Assembly (NCBI RefSeq): GCF_018129005.1
Contig: NZ_JAAEDL010000019.1
Location: 1 to 64,000 of the forward strand
Source: Neoroseomonas eburnea
GTDB lineage: Bacteria; Pseudomonadota; Alphaproteobacteria; Acetobacterales; Acetobacteraceae
Reading direction: 5' to 3'
DNA length: 64,000 nucleotides
The notes beneath the pieces are model-generated. The model saw only the letters and a list, made by a program, of their open reading frames with translations, was not told the origin of the DNA and did no database searches. The position numbers and the translations under genes are program-made. Numbering within the stretch: the stretch's first letter is position 1; the number at the start of each line of letters is the position of its first letter. Of this stretch, positions 1-13,031 are shown one piece after another.

Positions 1-311
1 GGGGCCGGTGCGGCCGGCGCCGCGGCGGCCGGGGCGGCGGCCGCAGGCGCGCCGGAGGGCACCGCCTCCCCTTCCTCAACCAGCACCGCGATCACGTCGT
101 TGACCTTCACGCCCTGGGTCCCGTCCGGCACCAGGATCCTGCCGAGGATGCCCTCATCCACGGCCTCCACTTCCATCGTCGCCTTGTCGGTCTCGATCTC
201 GGCGATGACGTCGCCGGCCTTGATGCGCTCGCCTTCCTTCTTCAGCCAGCGCGCCAGGTTGCCCTCCGTCATGGTGGGCGAGAGCGCCGGCATCAGGATG
301 TTCGTGGCCAT
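1..311 (-). CDS. pdhC: Pyruvate dehydrogenase E2 (dihydrolipoamide acetyltransferase), N-terminal part
   Basis: This is the 5' end of the gene, and the rest lies beyond the left window edge. About 80 residues of lipoyl domain are visible ([17 protein letters not shown]...). The lipoylation lysine is K43 in ETDKATM. An Ala/Pro-rich linker follows and runs into the edge. In the complex, E2 takes the acetyl group from E1 and passes it to CoA on this swinging arm. The ATG at 311 lies 19 bases after the pdhB stop, so pdhA-pdhB-pdhC read as one operon. The domain is nearly identical in its first 25 residues to the lipoyl domain at the N-terminus of PdhB. Another 2-oxoacid dehydrogenase E2 is excluded by the neighbouring PDH-type E1 subunits, although the catalytic domain itself cannot be seen. 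Confidence 0.9.
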   Translation of the reverse strand, partial: MATNILMPALSPTMTEGNLARWLKKEGERIKAGDVIAEIETDKATMEVEAVDEGILGRILVPDGTQGVKVNDVIAVLVEEGEAVPSGAPAAAAPAAAAPAAPA

Positions 312-329
312 GGACCGCTTCCCCCGCCC

Positions 330-1709
<1,380 letters not shown>

Positions 1710-1710
1710 G

Positions 1711-2733
1711 TCACTTCGCCTCCACCAGAACGTCGGTCCACAGCTCGCTCTCCGGCGGCTCCGGGCTTTCCTGCGCGAAGTCGGCGCTGTCCTGCACGAT
1801 CGCCTTCACCTCGTCGTCGATAACCTTGAGCTCCGCCTCGGTCACGGCCAACTGCTCCAGCAGCATCTTGCGCGCGGTCTCGATGCAGTCCGACGTCTCA
1901 CGCATCTTCTGCACTTCCTCCCGCGTGCGGTACTTCGCGGGATCGGACATGGAGTGGCCGCGGTAGCGGTAGGTCTTCATCTCCAGCAGATAGGGGCCCT
2001 TGCCGGCGCGGCAGTGGGCGACGGCGCGCTCGCCGGCCTCGCGCACCGCGATCACGTCCATGCCGTTCACCTGCTCCCCGGGAATGCCCCAGGCGGCGCC
2101 GTTCTGCGACAGGTCACGGGATGCGCTGGCGCGCTCCACGCTGGTGCCCATGCCGTACTTGTTGTTCTCGATGACGAAGATGCAGGGCAGCTTGAACAGC
2201 GCCGCTAGGTTCAGGCTCTCGAAGACCTGGCCCTGGTTCGACGCGCCCTCGCCGAAATAGGTCACGGCGACGTTGTCGTTCTCGCGGTACCAGTTGGCGA
2301 AGGCGAGGCCGGCCCCCAGGCTGACCTGCGCGCCGACGATGCCGTGCCCGCCATAGAAGCCCTTCTCGCGCGAGAACATGTGCATGCTCCCGCCCTTGCC
2401 CTTGGAATAGCCGCCGATGCGCCCGGTGAGCTCGGCCATGACGCCGCGCGCCTCCATGCCGGTCGCCAGCATGTGCCCGTGGTCGCGATAGGAGGTGATG
2501 ACCTGGTCGCCCGGCTTCAGGCACATCTGCATGCCGACCACCACGGCCTCCTGGCCGATGTAGAGGTGGCAGAAGCCGCCGATCAGGCCCATGCCGTAGA
2601 GCTGGCCCGCCTTCTCCTCGAAGCGGCGGATCAGCAGCATGTCCCGATAGGCCTTGAGCAGGTCCGCCCGGCTGATCGGGGGTTCCTTGGCCTTCCCGCG
2701 GCGCTTGGGGCTGGTCTCTGCGGCCTGGGCCAT
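1711..2733 (-). CDS. pdhA: Pyruvate dehydrogenase E1 alpha subunit
   Basis: The 340-residue protein is of usual length for the family. It carries the thiamine-diphosphate/magnesium motif ([10 protein letters not shown] followed by ENNKYGMGT) and the phosphorylation-loop-like segment [15 protein letters not shown]. It binds TPP at the interface with PdhB and starts pyruvate oxidation to acetyl-CoA. The ATG at 2733 is preceded by a purine-rich stretch (GAGGGAGAG on the coding strand). It is the first gene of the pdhABC run. The roughly 280 bases upstream, before repeat copy A, hold an AT-rich island that may be its promoter. Confidence 0.95.
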   Translation of the reverse strand: MAQAAETSPKRRGKAKEPPISRADLLKAYRDMLLIRRFEEKAGQLYGMGLIGGFCHLYIGQEAVVVGMQMCLKPGDQVITSYRDHGHMLATGMEARGVMAELTGRIGGYSKGKGGSMHMFSREKGFYGGHGIVGAQVSLGAGLAFANWYRENDNVAVTYFGEGASNQGQVFESLNLAALFKLPCIFVIENNKYGMGTSVERASASRDLSQNGAAWGIPGEQVNGMDVIAVREAGERAVAHCRAGKGPYLLEMKTYRYRGHSMSDPAKYRTREEVQKMRETSDCIETARKMLLEQLAVTEAELKVIDDEVKAIVQDSADFAQESPEPPESELWTDVLVEAK

Positions 2734-2806
2734 GGCTTGCTCTCCCTCGGGACGGCGCGTTGTCTCCGAATTAGGCCCTGATCCGCGCCGCGCGCAAGCG
2801 TCAGCC

Positions 2807-2871
2807 CAGAAAAACCGTTCTTTCGCAATGCAATAAGACAGTTAACTCGAATTTGGTTAAGTAGCTGAATC
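2807..2871 (-). promoter_or_regulatory. AT-rich island upstream of pdhA, possible promoter/operator
   Basis: This is the most AT-rich stretch in the 569-base pdhA upstream gap, in a window that is otherwise about 70% GC. It contains a perfect 5-base inverted repeat, TTAAC at 2842-2846 and GTTAA at 2856-2860, separated by 9 bases. That spacing would suit a dimeric regulator. No convincing -35/-10 pair could be fixed, so calling it the pdh promoter region is an inference from position and base composition. Confidence 0.3.
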
Positions 2872-3017
2872 CGCGCGCTGGTCCCTTGCTGCACCGGCCG
2901 CGCCGATGCCGCATGCGCGACAGGCAGTCTTTGCGGGACGGGCAGGCGAGACCGCCCCTCGCGAAACAAAACTGCCTGCTGCCGGTCCGTGGCGTCATAC
3001 CCTTGCGAAATTGGCCC

Positions 3018-3161
3018 TGATGCCAACGGCCGCTATTCACGACCGCTGGCATCGGCCTTTTCGAGCCCTCAGACGCCGGGCGCAAACCTCCGGTTTGCTT
3101 GGCTTCGCCGGACTGCGGTCGCGGCCTCGGCACGAGCCAAGAACTCGTGCCGCTGGCATGA
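3018..3161 (+). repeat. 144-bp structured interspersed repeat, copy A
   Basis: This is one of four related copies (A 3018-3161, B 8015-8214, C 22137-22280, D 44724-44878). The ends are imperfect terminal inverted repeats, TGATGCCAACGG at the left and CCGCTGGCATGA at the right. Inside are a left hairpin (TGCCAACGG 3021-3029 with CCGCTGGCA 3043-3051), a central hairpin (CAAACC 3083-3088 with GGTTTG 3092-3097) and a right hairpin (GGCACGAG 3129-3136 with CTCGTGCC 3144-3151). It lies between pdhA and the DUF4139 gene and has no plausible reading frame. It could be a non-autonomous mobile element, a structured RNA or a protein-binding repeat. Confidence 0.85.
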
Positions 3162-3178
3162 GAGACCGTTTGGAAAGT

Positions 3179-3292
3179 CCGGCACCGACCCGCCCCCCCA
3201 TTCGGCCACCCACGTCCGTATGCTGGAATGGGTGGCCGGATGGGGGGGTGGGCCGGTGCCGGAGCCGGAAGCGCGCCGCGAGGCGCGTTTCC
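3179..3292 (+). repeat. Long GC-rich inverted repeat plus short hairpin, attached to repeat copy A
   Basis: Two 34-base arms, 3179-3212 and 3229-3262, are complementary at 31 positions and enclose a 16-base loop (CGTCCGTATGCTGGAA). A second hairpin follows, GGAAGCGCGCC at 3267-3277 with GGCGCGTTTCC at 3282-3292. The same two modules occur beside copy D (44593-44710) in mirrored orientation. Even the loop is related (CATACGG here, CATACTG there). A plus these modules therefore form a composite of about 275 bp. Confidence 0.8.
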
Positions 3293-3302
3293 AAGCGGGC
3301 TC

Positions 3303-4997
3303 TCATCGCCCCGGAAGCCCCTGAACCTGGCGATCGCGGGGTGACGTCACCGTATAGCCGAAGCGGAGCCGCCGTTCCTGCCCCGGCGCCAGGGTGAAGG
3401 CCCAGGCGACGACCCCTGGCCGATCCTCGAGGCCCCGGGCGCTCGGCATCGGGTCGGCCTGCACAGTCACCGTCAGCTCGGCATCGCCGGAAACCGGCAC
3501 CTGGTCCTCGACCACCAGGTCGATCGGCCGTGCGTGGAAGCTCCGCAGCGTCATCACCGCCTCGAAGGTCTCGGCGGTGGTGCGCCCGGTCAGCATGCTG
3601 CCTTCCTGCGCGCGCCGCCGGGCCTGGGGCTCGTAGGCCACGCGGATGCGGTCATCGGCGCCGAAGGACAGCGTCGTCTCCTCCCCCGACCGCAGCAACG
3701 GCAGCTCCGCCCGGCCGACAAAGACGCCGTCGAGATGCAGCGAGGCCGCCCCGGGCAGGGTCGGCGCCGGCGCCGCATGGGCGAAGCGTGCGCGCAGGAA
3801 GGCCCGCGGCGCGAGGCGCGGCACCGCCATCGCGGACAAAGCGGCATCGGCGGCGAGGTCGGCGATGCGCAGCCGGCGCTCCGCCCCGTCGGCGCCGATG
3901 CTTACCCGGCCGGGAATGACGTATTCGACCGCGAAGCCCGTGGTCTGCACCGTGGCGGTCGCGACCTCCGCGTCGCGCGTCGCCGGCGCAGGCGGCGCCG
4001 CCGGCGCCGCGCGGCTCATCATGGCTTCCGACGGGCGGCCACCGAGTTCGCGCGACCGTCGCTCCCGCTCCATCGGATCGACCAGCGCGATGCGCCAGGG
4101 CTGCAGCCGCGGCGGGCCCGAGGCCTCCGCCGGCCGCGCGGTGGACAGGGTCAGCGCCACATCCGGCCAGTCCTCCCCGGTCGATTGGGTGACGATCGCC
4201 TCCTGCCGCAGCGTGACGCGCGCCGCCTGGCTGTCGAGCCGCGCCTCATAGACCGGCAGCCAGCGTGCCCCGCGCACCTGGTAGGCGACTTCGAGTTCCA
4301 GCCGCGTCGCCGCCTCAGCCCGCACCGCCACCGCGATCTCGAGCGCGCCGGGCGGCGGACCGCCGAGGGCGGCGATCTCCGCCTTGATCGCATCGCGCCG
4401 CTGCTCCGCGACGCGGCGTTCGGCCTGCAGGCGGCGCGTGGCCTCGGTGGCCTGCTCCGTGCCTTCCCGCACCGCATCCCAGGCCGCACGCCAGGTGGCG
4501 GGGTCGGCCGCGAGGCGCGGCGCCGGCTCGTTCGGCGGCGTCGGCTGGCGCTGCGTGGCGACGAAGCCGCCGGCGAGCCGCTCGATCAGGCGGAGCTGCG
4601 CCGCCTGCGCGGCCAGCGGGGCGTCGAAGGCGGAGACGGCGCTCTCGGCGTCGCGCAGCCGGTCCTCGAGCGCCGCGCGGCGCGCATCCACCGCACCGCG
4701 GTCGAAGCGCGCCTGGCGCAACTCGACGCTGCCGATCGCGACCGCGCCCTGCGTCTGCCCGCGCGCCGTCACGCTGTCCCGCAGCACGCCGGCGGGAATG
4801 CCGGGCAGCACCAGCAGGCTGTCGCCGGCCGGCAGGTCCACCGCGCCGCGCCGCGTCACCGTCGCCTGATCGGGATAGACCGTGACCGCCGCCGGCGGCG
4901 CCACGACCTCGATCCGCTGGGGTGCGACCTGGGCAAGGACGGCCTGCGGCGTCGCCGCGCCGAGCAGCAAAAGGGCGGGGATCGTCCAGCGGGACAT
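3303..4997 (-). CDS. Secreted DUF4139 (MuiA-like) protein
   Basis: The 564-residue protein begins at the ATG at 4997, where a clear signal peptide starts (MSRWTIPALLLLGAATPQAVLAQ). An upstream in-frame start at 5051 would put 18 charged residues in front of the signal and is less likely. The N-terminal region (VTVYPDQATVTRRGAVDLPAG) matches the DUF4140 part. A coiled-coil stretch rich in Arg, Glu and Ala follows (about 100-210). The rest is the DUF4139 beta-rich domain ending in SPRDRQVQGLPG. The family is loosely named mucoidy inhibitor A, but its biochemical role is not established. The gene interrupts the common ftsB-pdhA neighbourhood and is flanked by repeat copy A. Confidence 0.8.
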   Translation of the reverse strand: MSRWTIPALLLLGAATPQAVLAQVAPQRIEVVAPPAAVTVYPDQATVTRRGAVDLPAGDSLLVLPGIPAGVLRDSVTARGQTQGAVAIGSVELRQARFDRGAVDARRAALEDRLRDAESAVSAFDAPLAAQAAQLRLIERLAGGFVATQRQPTPPNEPAPRLAADPATWRAAWDAVREGTEQATEATRRLQAERRVAEQRRDAIKAEIAALGGPPPGALEIAVAVRAEAATRLELEVAYQVRGARWLPVYEARLDSQAARVTLRQEAIVTQSTGEDWPDVALTLSTARPAEASGPPRLQPWRIALVDPMERERRSRELGGRPSEAMMSRAAPAAPPAPATRDAEVATATVQTTGFAVEYVIPGRVSIGADGAERRLRIADLAADAALSAMAVPRLAPRAFLRARFAHAAPAPTLPGAASLHLDGVFVGRAELPLLRSGEETTLSFGADDRIRVAYEPQARRRAQEGSMLTGRTTAETFEAVMTLRSFHARPIDLVVEDQVPVSGDAELTVTVQADPMPSARGLEDRPGVVAWAFTLAPGQERRLRFGYTVTSPRDRQVQGLPGR

Positions 4998-5067
4998 GGC
5001 GGCCTCCAGCATTGTGCCGGAAGCATCCCGCCTGAAGGCGGCGCGGCGCAACCGCGCCGGATCACAG

Positions 5068-5397
5068 TCAGTAGAGCCGGCGTTCCGGCGGATAGGGCAC
5101 CACGACCTCGTCGCGGCCCACCATGTTCAGCAATGCCCGCGCCCGCTCATCGAGCTGGTCCCGGTCGAGCCTTTCCCCGCGCAGCCCGGACACCCGGCGT
5201 TCCATCGCTTCGCGCTCCGCCTCGGCGCGGCCGAGTTCCGCCCGCGCCGCGGCGATGTCCGCGAAGCGCTGCTCGCGCGCGATCAACCCTCGCTCGCCAT
5301 GCATGGCGTGCCAGACGAAATAGCCGGACACCGCCAGGAACAGGCTAGGCAGGGCGATGGCCTGGAAGAAGCGCTTGATGAACCGCAAAGAGGACAC
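5068..5397 (-). CDS. ftsB: Cell division protein FtsB/DivIC family (septum formation initiator)
   Basis: The 109-residue protein has one transmembrane segment (about 11-31, IALPSLFLAVSGYFVW). An Ala/Arg/Glu-rich coiled coil follows (about 38-75), and then a short C-terminal domain (ARALLNMVGRDEVVVPYP). This is the bitopic FtsB/DivIC architecture. The family links FtsL and FtsQ in the divisome. The start is GTG at 5397. It lies downstream of eno and before the pdh genes, the usual alphaproteobacterial position. The Asn-Met-Val-Gly-Arg-Asp-Glu motif near the end is typical of this family. Confidence 0.85.
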   Translation of the reverse strand: MSSLRFIKRFFQAIALPSLFLAVSGYFVWHAMHGERGLIAREQRFADIAAARAELGRAEAEREAMERRVSGLRGERLDRDQLDERARALLNMVGRDEVVVPYPPERRLY

Positions 5398-5516
5398 CCG
5401 AGCCGCAGAGGCGAACCGATTCTAGCCACCACGGCGAATCCGTGTCACCCGCTTCGTCCAGAATTTCGCCGCGCCGGATGGATTTTTTCTTGCCGTGCGG
5501 CGCAGGCGACTCGTAC

Positions 5517-5556
5517 CGCTGCGCCCTGCCGGCGACCTCATCGGCAGGGCGCAGCG
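5517..5556. repeat. Perfect 15-bp-stem hairpin between eno and ftsB
   Basis: The arms 5517-5531 and 5542-5556 (CGCTGCGCCCTGCCG and its exact complement) enclose a 10-base loop. It is in the 240-base gap after the eno stop. No T-run follows it in the eno direction, so it is not a standard rho-independent terminator. It could act in RNA processing or be a degraded member of the intergenic repeat families in this window. Confidence 0.6.
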
Positions 5557-5603
5557 ATATGGCGCGCGGGGCTGGTGGGGCGGCCGCGCGCGAAACCGGA
5601 ACT

Positions 5604-7926
<2,323 letters not shown>

Positions 7927-8014
7927 GGCGGTCCCTTTGAAGCGGGGGCGAGCCTAGACCACGCGGCTCAGGTCATCACAACCCGCGGAAAGCCCGGACG
8001 GATCGCGTTGGGGG

Positions 8015-8214
8015 TGATGCGAGCGGTACGAGTTCCGGACTCGTGCGGAGGCCGCGACGGGCACCCGGTCACGTTGCAAGGCAAGGTGACCGGGGATCCG
8101 GAATGCGGCCCGCCGGTGGGCCGGCGAAGCCAAGCGGACCGGAGGTTTGCGCCCGGCGTCCGAGGGCTCGAAAGGCCTCATGCCAATGGTCGCGAATGGC
8201 GGCCGTTGGCATGA
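8015..8214 (-). repeat. Structured interspersed repeat, copy B (with a 50-bp inserted hairpin)
   Basis: This copy is in the opposite orientation to copies A and C. Its left hairpin, read on the minus strand, is the best preserved of the four (CCTCATGCCAA pairs exactly with TTGGCATGAGG). The conserved core CAAACCTCCGG and GGCTTCGCCGG is present. Compared with the 144-bp copies it carries about 50 extra bases. These include a perfect 9-bp inverted repeat, CCCGGTCAC (8064-8072) with GTGACCGGG (8086-8094). It fills half of the 413-base gap between the lipoprotein and the small membrane protein genes. Confidence 0.8.
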
Positions 8215-8264
8215 GGCGGAGATCGCCCTGCTCTTGCCGCGGGGATCGTGCAGGCGGCGGGAGG

Positions 8265-8313
8265 TCGAGGGGCGCTGCCCCTCGAGCACCCCGGCAGGAA
8301 ACTCAGTTTCCTG
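8265..8313. repeat. Double hairpin downstream of the small membrane protein gene
   Basis: Two perfect stems stand in tandem. One is TCGAGGGGC (8265-8273) with GCCCCTCGA (8277-8285), loop GCT. The other is CAGGAAAC (8295-8302) with GTTTCCTG (8306-8313), loop TCA. The layout (a stem of GGGGC-GCT-GCCCC type, then CCCCGGC and a second stem) is the same as in the modules at 9608 and 16442, although the second stem has a different sequence. It may end transcription of the minus-strand gene at 8340. Confidence 0.65.
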
Positions 8314-8339
8314 CACCTTCGGAAACCCGGGGTGATGGA

Positions 8340-8582
8340 TCAGCCGCCATCGCCAGGCCGCCGCCCGGCCCAGAACAGCCAGGCGATCCAGCCGAAGGCC
8401 CCTAGGAAGAGCGCATGCGCGCCGAAAACCACGATCACGGTCTCGACATGCCAGCCGGACAGGCGCAGCGCCGCGAACGCCGCCGGCACCGACCACCACA
8501 GCACCACGAGCATCGCCGCCACCAGAAGCAGCGCGGCAGCCGGGCGGCGGGGCATCGGCGGCAAGCCAGGCGGGCGGCTCAT
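8340..8582 (-). CDS. Small two-helix membrane protein, unknown
   Basis: The 80-residue protein has two hydrophobic segments, about 18-37 (ALLLVAAMLVVLWWSVPAAF) and about 47-70 (ETVIVVFGAHALFLGAFGWI). Its N-terminus is Pro/Arg-rich and it ends in a basic tail. An internal ATG at residue 10 is an equally possible start. It could be a subunit or an accessory peptide of a transporter, but nothing in the sequence fixes a role. It lies 173 bases from the end of kdsA on the same strand, between two intergenic repeats. Confidence 0.55.
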   Translation of the reverse strand: MSRPPGLPPMPRRPAAALLLVAAMLVVLWWSVPAAFAALRLSGWHVETVIVVFGAHALFLGAFGWIAWLFWAGRRPGDGG

Positions 8583-8755
8583 CGCGGGGTCCTTCCCCGG
8601 CCCAGGCCGGGGCGCGCATTGGCCGGCGCTGCGCCGGGCGCGACGGCGAAGATACCGGCCACGACGCCGGTGCTCCGTCCGCCCGTGCCGGGCAGCGTGG
8701 CGGCAAGCGCAGGCAGGCCCGACACTGCCGATTGCAGGCCGAGCCGCCGCACCGG

Positions 8756-9577
8756 TCAGCCCGCCTTGGCCAGCGTGTCGAAGGCTTTCAGCCGCGCGAT
8801 CAGCGCCGGCATCTCCCGCAGCGGGATCATGTTCGGCCCGTCCGAAGGCGCGTGGTCGGGATCCGGATGGGTCTCGATGAACACCGCGGCGACACCCACC
8901 GCGACAGCCGCGCGCGCCAGCACCGGAGCGAATTCTCGCTGCCCGCCGCTGGAGGTCCCCTGCCCGCCCGGCTGCTGCACGGCGTGCGTCGCGTCCATCA
9001 CCACCGGGTAGCCGGTCTGCGCCATGATCGGCAGCGACCGCATGTCCGCGACCAGTGTGTTGTAGCCGAAGGAGGCGCCGCGCTCGCAGAGCAGGATGTT
9101 CTCATTGCCCGTGCTCGCGATCTTGGCGGCGACGTTCTTCATGTCCCACGGCGCGAGGAACTGGCCCTTCTTCACGTTGATCGCGCGGCCCGTCACGCCG
9201 GCCGCCAGCAGCAGGTCGGTCTGGCGGCAGAGGAAGGCCGGGATCTGCAGCACGTCCACCGCCTCGGCCGCCGGGGCGCAGTGCTCGGGCAGGTGCACGT
9301 CGGTCAGGGTGGGCAGGCCGGTCGCCTCCCGCACCTCGGCGAGGATGGCGAGGCCTTCCTTCATGCCGATGCCCCGGGCGGTGTTCACGCTGGTGCGGTT
9401 CGCCTTGTCGAAGGACGACTTGTAGACCAGCGGCACGCCGGCGGCCTGCGCCATCTCCTTCAGCGCCGCCGCGGTTTCCAGCGCATGGGCACGGCTTTCG
9501 ATCTGGCAGGGGCCGGAGAGGAAGACCAGCGGCAGGTCATTGCCGATGGTGACGGGGCCGACCGTGACGTGACGCAT
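8756..9577 (-). CDS. kdsA: 3-deoxy-8-phosphooctulonate (KDO-8-phosphate) synthase
   Basis: The 273-residue protein condenses phosphoenolpyruvate with arabinose 5-phosphate to make KDO 8-phosphate for the lipopolysaccharide core. Visible motifs are [53 protein letters not shown] and ERGASFGYN, which are diagnostic for KdsA against the related DAHP synthases. The ATG at 9577 starts MRHVTVG; the longer frame reads into the intergenic repeat. It belongs to the common pyrG-kdsA-eno line and serves the same pathway as the lpx genes at the other end of the window. Confidence 0.96.
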   Translation of the reverse strand: MRHVTVGPVTIGNDLPLVFLSGPCQIESRAHALETAAALKEMAQAAGVPLVYKSSFDKANRTSVNTARGIGMKEGLAILAEVREATGLPTLTDVHLPEHCAPAAEAVDVLQIPAFLCRQTDLLLAAGVTGRAINVKKGQFLAPWDMKNVAAKIASTGNENILLCERGASFGYNTLVADMRSLPIMAQTGYPVVMDATHAVQQPGGQGTSSGGQREFAPVLARAAVAVGVAAVFIETHPDPDHAPSDGPNMIPLREMPALIARLKAFDTLAKAG

Positions 9578-9607
9578 GGGAATGCTCCGAGATTTCGTAG
9601 TCGCAGG

Positions 9608-9822
9608 TTGGAGGGGCCCTGCCCCTCCAAACCACCCCGCCAAAGGCCTCAGGGCCTTTGGAAACCCATATCCGGTGCCCTGCAGCAGCGGGCGGCATGG
9701 TGCCGAAGCGGGCGCCGCGCGGGAAGCGCCCGACCCGGCCGCCTGCGCCAGGTACCGGGATTCCAAGGGGCGCTGCCCTTTGGCCGGGCGAGGGCCGGAG
9801 AGGGGCAAAGCCCCTCTCCGGC
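9608..9822. repeat. Paired double-hairpin modules between pyrG and kdsA
   Basis: The left module has stems TTGGAGGGGC (9608-9617 with 9621-9630) and CCAAAGGCC (9640-9648 with 9653-9661). The right module mirrors it, with CCAAGGGGC near 9762-9782 and GCCGGAGAGGGG (9794-9805 with 9811-9822). About 95 bases separate them. The last stem abuts the pyrG stop codon (9823-9825). The same layout with related stems occurs at 16442-16660. This fits a repeat family with terminator-like ends; no coding sequence is seen in it. Confidence 0.7.
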
Positions 9823-11502
<1,680 letters not shown>

Positions 11503-11546
11503 TCACGCGGGGCGGCCACGCGGCCGGAAGTGATTGCGAAGACTGG

Positions 11547-11870
11547 TTAGTTGGTCGGGACGGCCGGCAGCGCGGGCGCGGCCGGGGCCGCCGGCGCGCT
11601 GGCCGGCGGGGGCGAATCGAGGATCGAGCGGCTCTGCAGCGATGCACCGCGGTTCATCAGGGCGAGCGCCAGCGCCAGGACGAAGAAGGCCGTGCCCAGG
11701 ATCGCCGTGCCGCGGGTCAGCAGGTTCGCCGTTCCGCGGCCGCCCATGAAGGCGCCCATCCCCTGGGAGGAGCCGATGCCGAGCCCGCCGCCCTCGCTGC
11801 GCTGCAGCAGCACGAGGCCGATCAGGGCGAGGGTCACGAAAAGGTGGACGACGAGCAGGACGGTGGTCAT
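11547..11870 (-). CDS. secG: Preprotein translocase subunit SecG
   Basis: The 107-residue protein has two transmembrane segments (about 3-19 and 54-71). Between them lies the conserved cytoplasmic loop LLQRSEGGGLGIGSSQGMGAF. It is the small accessory subunit of the SecYEG channel. The Ala/Pro-rich C-terminal tail (about 85-107) is an extension common in alphaproteobacterial SecG. It lies between tpiA and pyrG on the same strand. Confidence 0.93.
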   Translation of the reverse strand: MTTVLLVVHLFVTLALIGLVLLQRSEGGGLGIGSSQGMGAFMGGRGTANLLTRGTAILGTAFFVLALALALMNRGASLQSRSILDSPPPASAPAAPAAPALPAVPTN

Positions 11871-11906
11871 GGCGGCGCGCTTCTACAGGAAACCGGGGGC
11901 CGGGGG

Positions 11907-12638
11907 CTACCCCGCGGCGCGCGCGATGGCGAGGAAATCCTCGGCGACCAGGCTCGCACCCCCGACCAGCGCCCCGTCCACATGCGGCAGGGCGAGGATG
12001 GCGGCGGCATTGCCCGGCTTGACCGAGCCGCCATAGAGCAGCCGCGTGGCACCGCCCACCGTCTCCCGCAGGGCGCCGTGGATGGCGGCGATGTCCGCCT
12101 CGGTCGGCGTCCTGCCGGTGCCGATCGCCCAGACCGGTTCATAGGCCACGACGCCGCCGGCGGCCGCGAAGCCCTCCGGCAGGCTGCCGCCGACCTGGGC
12201 GCGGACCACCGTCTCGGCCTGGCCGGCCTCGCGCTGGGCCAGCGTCTCGCCGACGCAGACGACGGGCGTCAGCCCGGCGGCGATGGCCGCCGCCGCCTTG
12301 GCCTTCACCACCGCATCGGTCTCGCCGTGGTCGGCGCGGCGCTCGGAATGGCCGAGGATCACGTAGGTGGCGCCGCAATCGCGCAGCATCGGGGCGGCGA
12401 CGTCGCCGGTGTGGGCGCCCTTCGCCGCCAGGTGGCAGTCCTGGCCGCCCACCGCGACGGGCTGGCCGAGCATCGCGACCGCGACGACATGGATGTACGG
12501 AAACGGCGGGCAGACAAGGATTTCGGCCTTGAGGCCCGCAGCGCCGGCGCGGACGCCCTCGGCGAGGGAAGCCGCCTCGCGCAGGGTGCCATGCATCTTC
12601 CAGTTCCCGGCGATGAGCGGGCGCAGTCCAGGCGTCAC
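11907..12638 (-). CDS. tpiA: Triosephosphate isomerase
   Basis: The 243-residue TIM-barrel enzyme interconverts dihydroxyacetone phosphate and glyceraldehyde 3-phosphate. Catalytic residues are visible: the Asn and Lys of AGNWKMHG, the His of ILGHSERR, and the Glu of [11 protein letters not shown]; the phosphate loop [11 protein letters not shown] is also present. I chose the GTG at 12638, preceded by AGGGAG at about 9 bases, because no ATG precedes the essential NWK motif in this frame. A much longer frame that continues upstream runs antisense to ppiD and is not real. Confidence 0.93.
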   Translation of the reverse strand: MTPGLRPLIAGNWKMHGTLREAASLAEGVRAGAAGLKAEILVCPPFPYIHVVAVAMLGQPVAVGGQDCHLAAKGAHTGDVAAPMLRDCGATYVILGHSERRADHGETDAVVKAKAAAAIAAGLTPVVCVGETLAQREAGQAETVVRAQVGGSLPEGFAAAGGVVAYEPVWAIGTGRTPTEADIAAIHGALRETVGGATRLLYGGSVKPGNAAAILALPHVDGALVGGASLVAEDFLAIARAAG

Positions 12639-13031
12639 GGCGGCGATCTCCCTTCCCCTTGCGTGCCGGCACGGGGTTAGCGGCGGGCGCCGGGGCTGTC
12701 CATGGGCGGGCGCTCCGTTGCATGCCGCAGGTCGCCGGCCCGGCGGGACCGGCATCACCGCACCACCGTCCGACCCAGGCGTGACGGGGATCGCAACGCC
12801 CCCAACCCCGTCGGGCCGGGACCGCCATCCCCACCTGCCCCGGTCGATCCTCACCAGTGCCCTTCGACCGCTGCGCCCCCATGGCGGGGGTGGCCCGGCG
12901 GAACAGGCCCGCCCGGCCTTCACCGGGCGATCCCGGCGCCGACCGGCTGGTGCCCGTCTCCGGCCGCCCGGGCCTCGGCTTCCTTCCTCAACCCCTTCCG
13001 CCAGCCCGGGCGCGCGGGTAAGCACGCGCCC
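12639..13031. other. 393-base divergent intergenic region between tpiA and ppiD
   Basis: The two genes diverge here, so promoters for both should be present. The sequence is uniformly GC-rich. I could not fix a -35/-10 pair, and I see no member of the window's repeat families. Reading frames that cross it lack coding character and merge with shadow frames. Confidence 0.4.

Noticed and set aside
5517-5556. Rho-independent terminator for eno
   Set aside because: The stem is strong, but no T-run follows it in the direction of eno transcription; it was kept only as a hairpin repeat.
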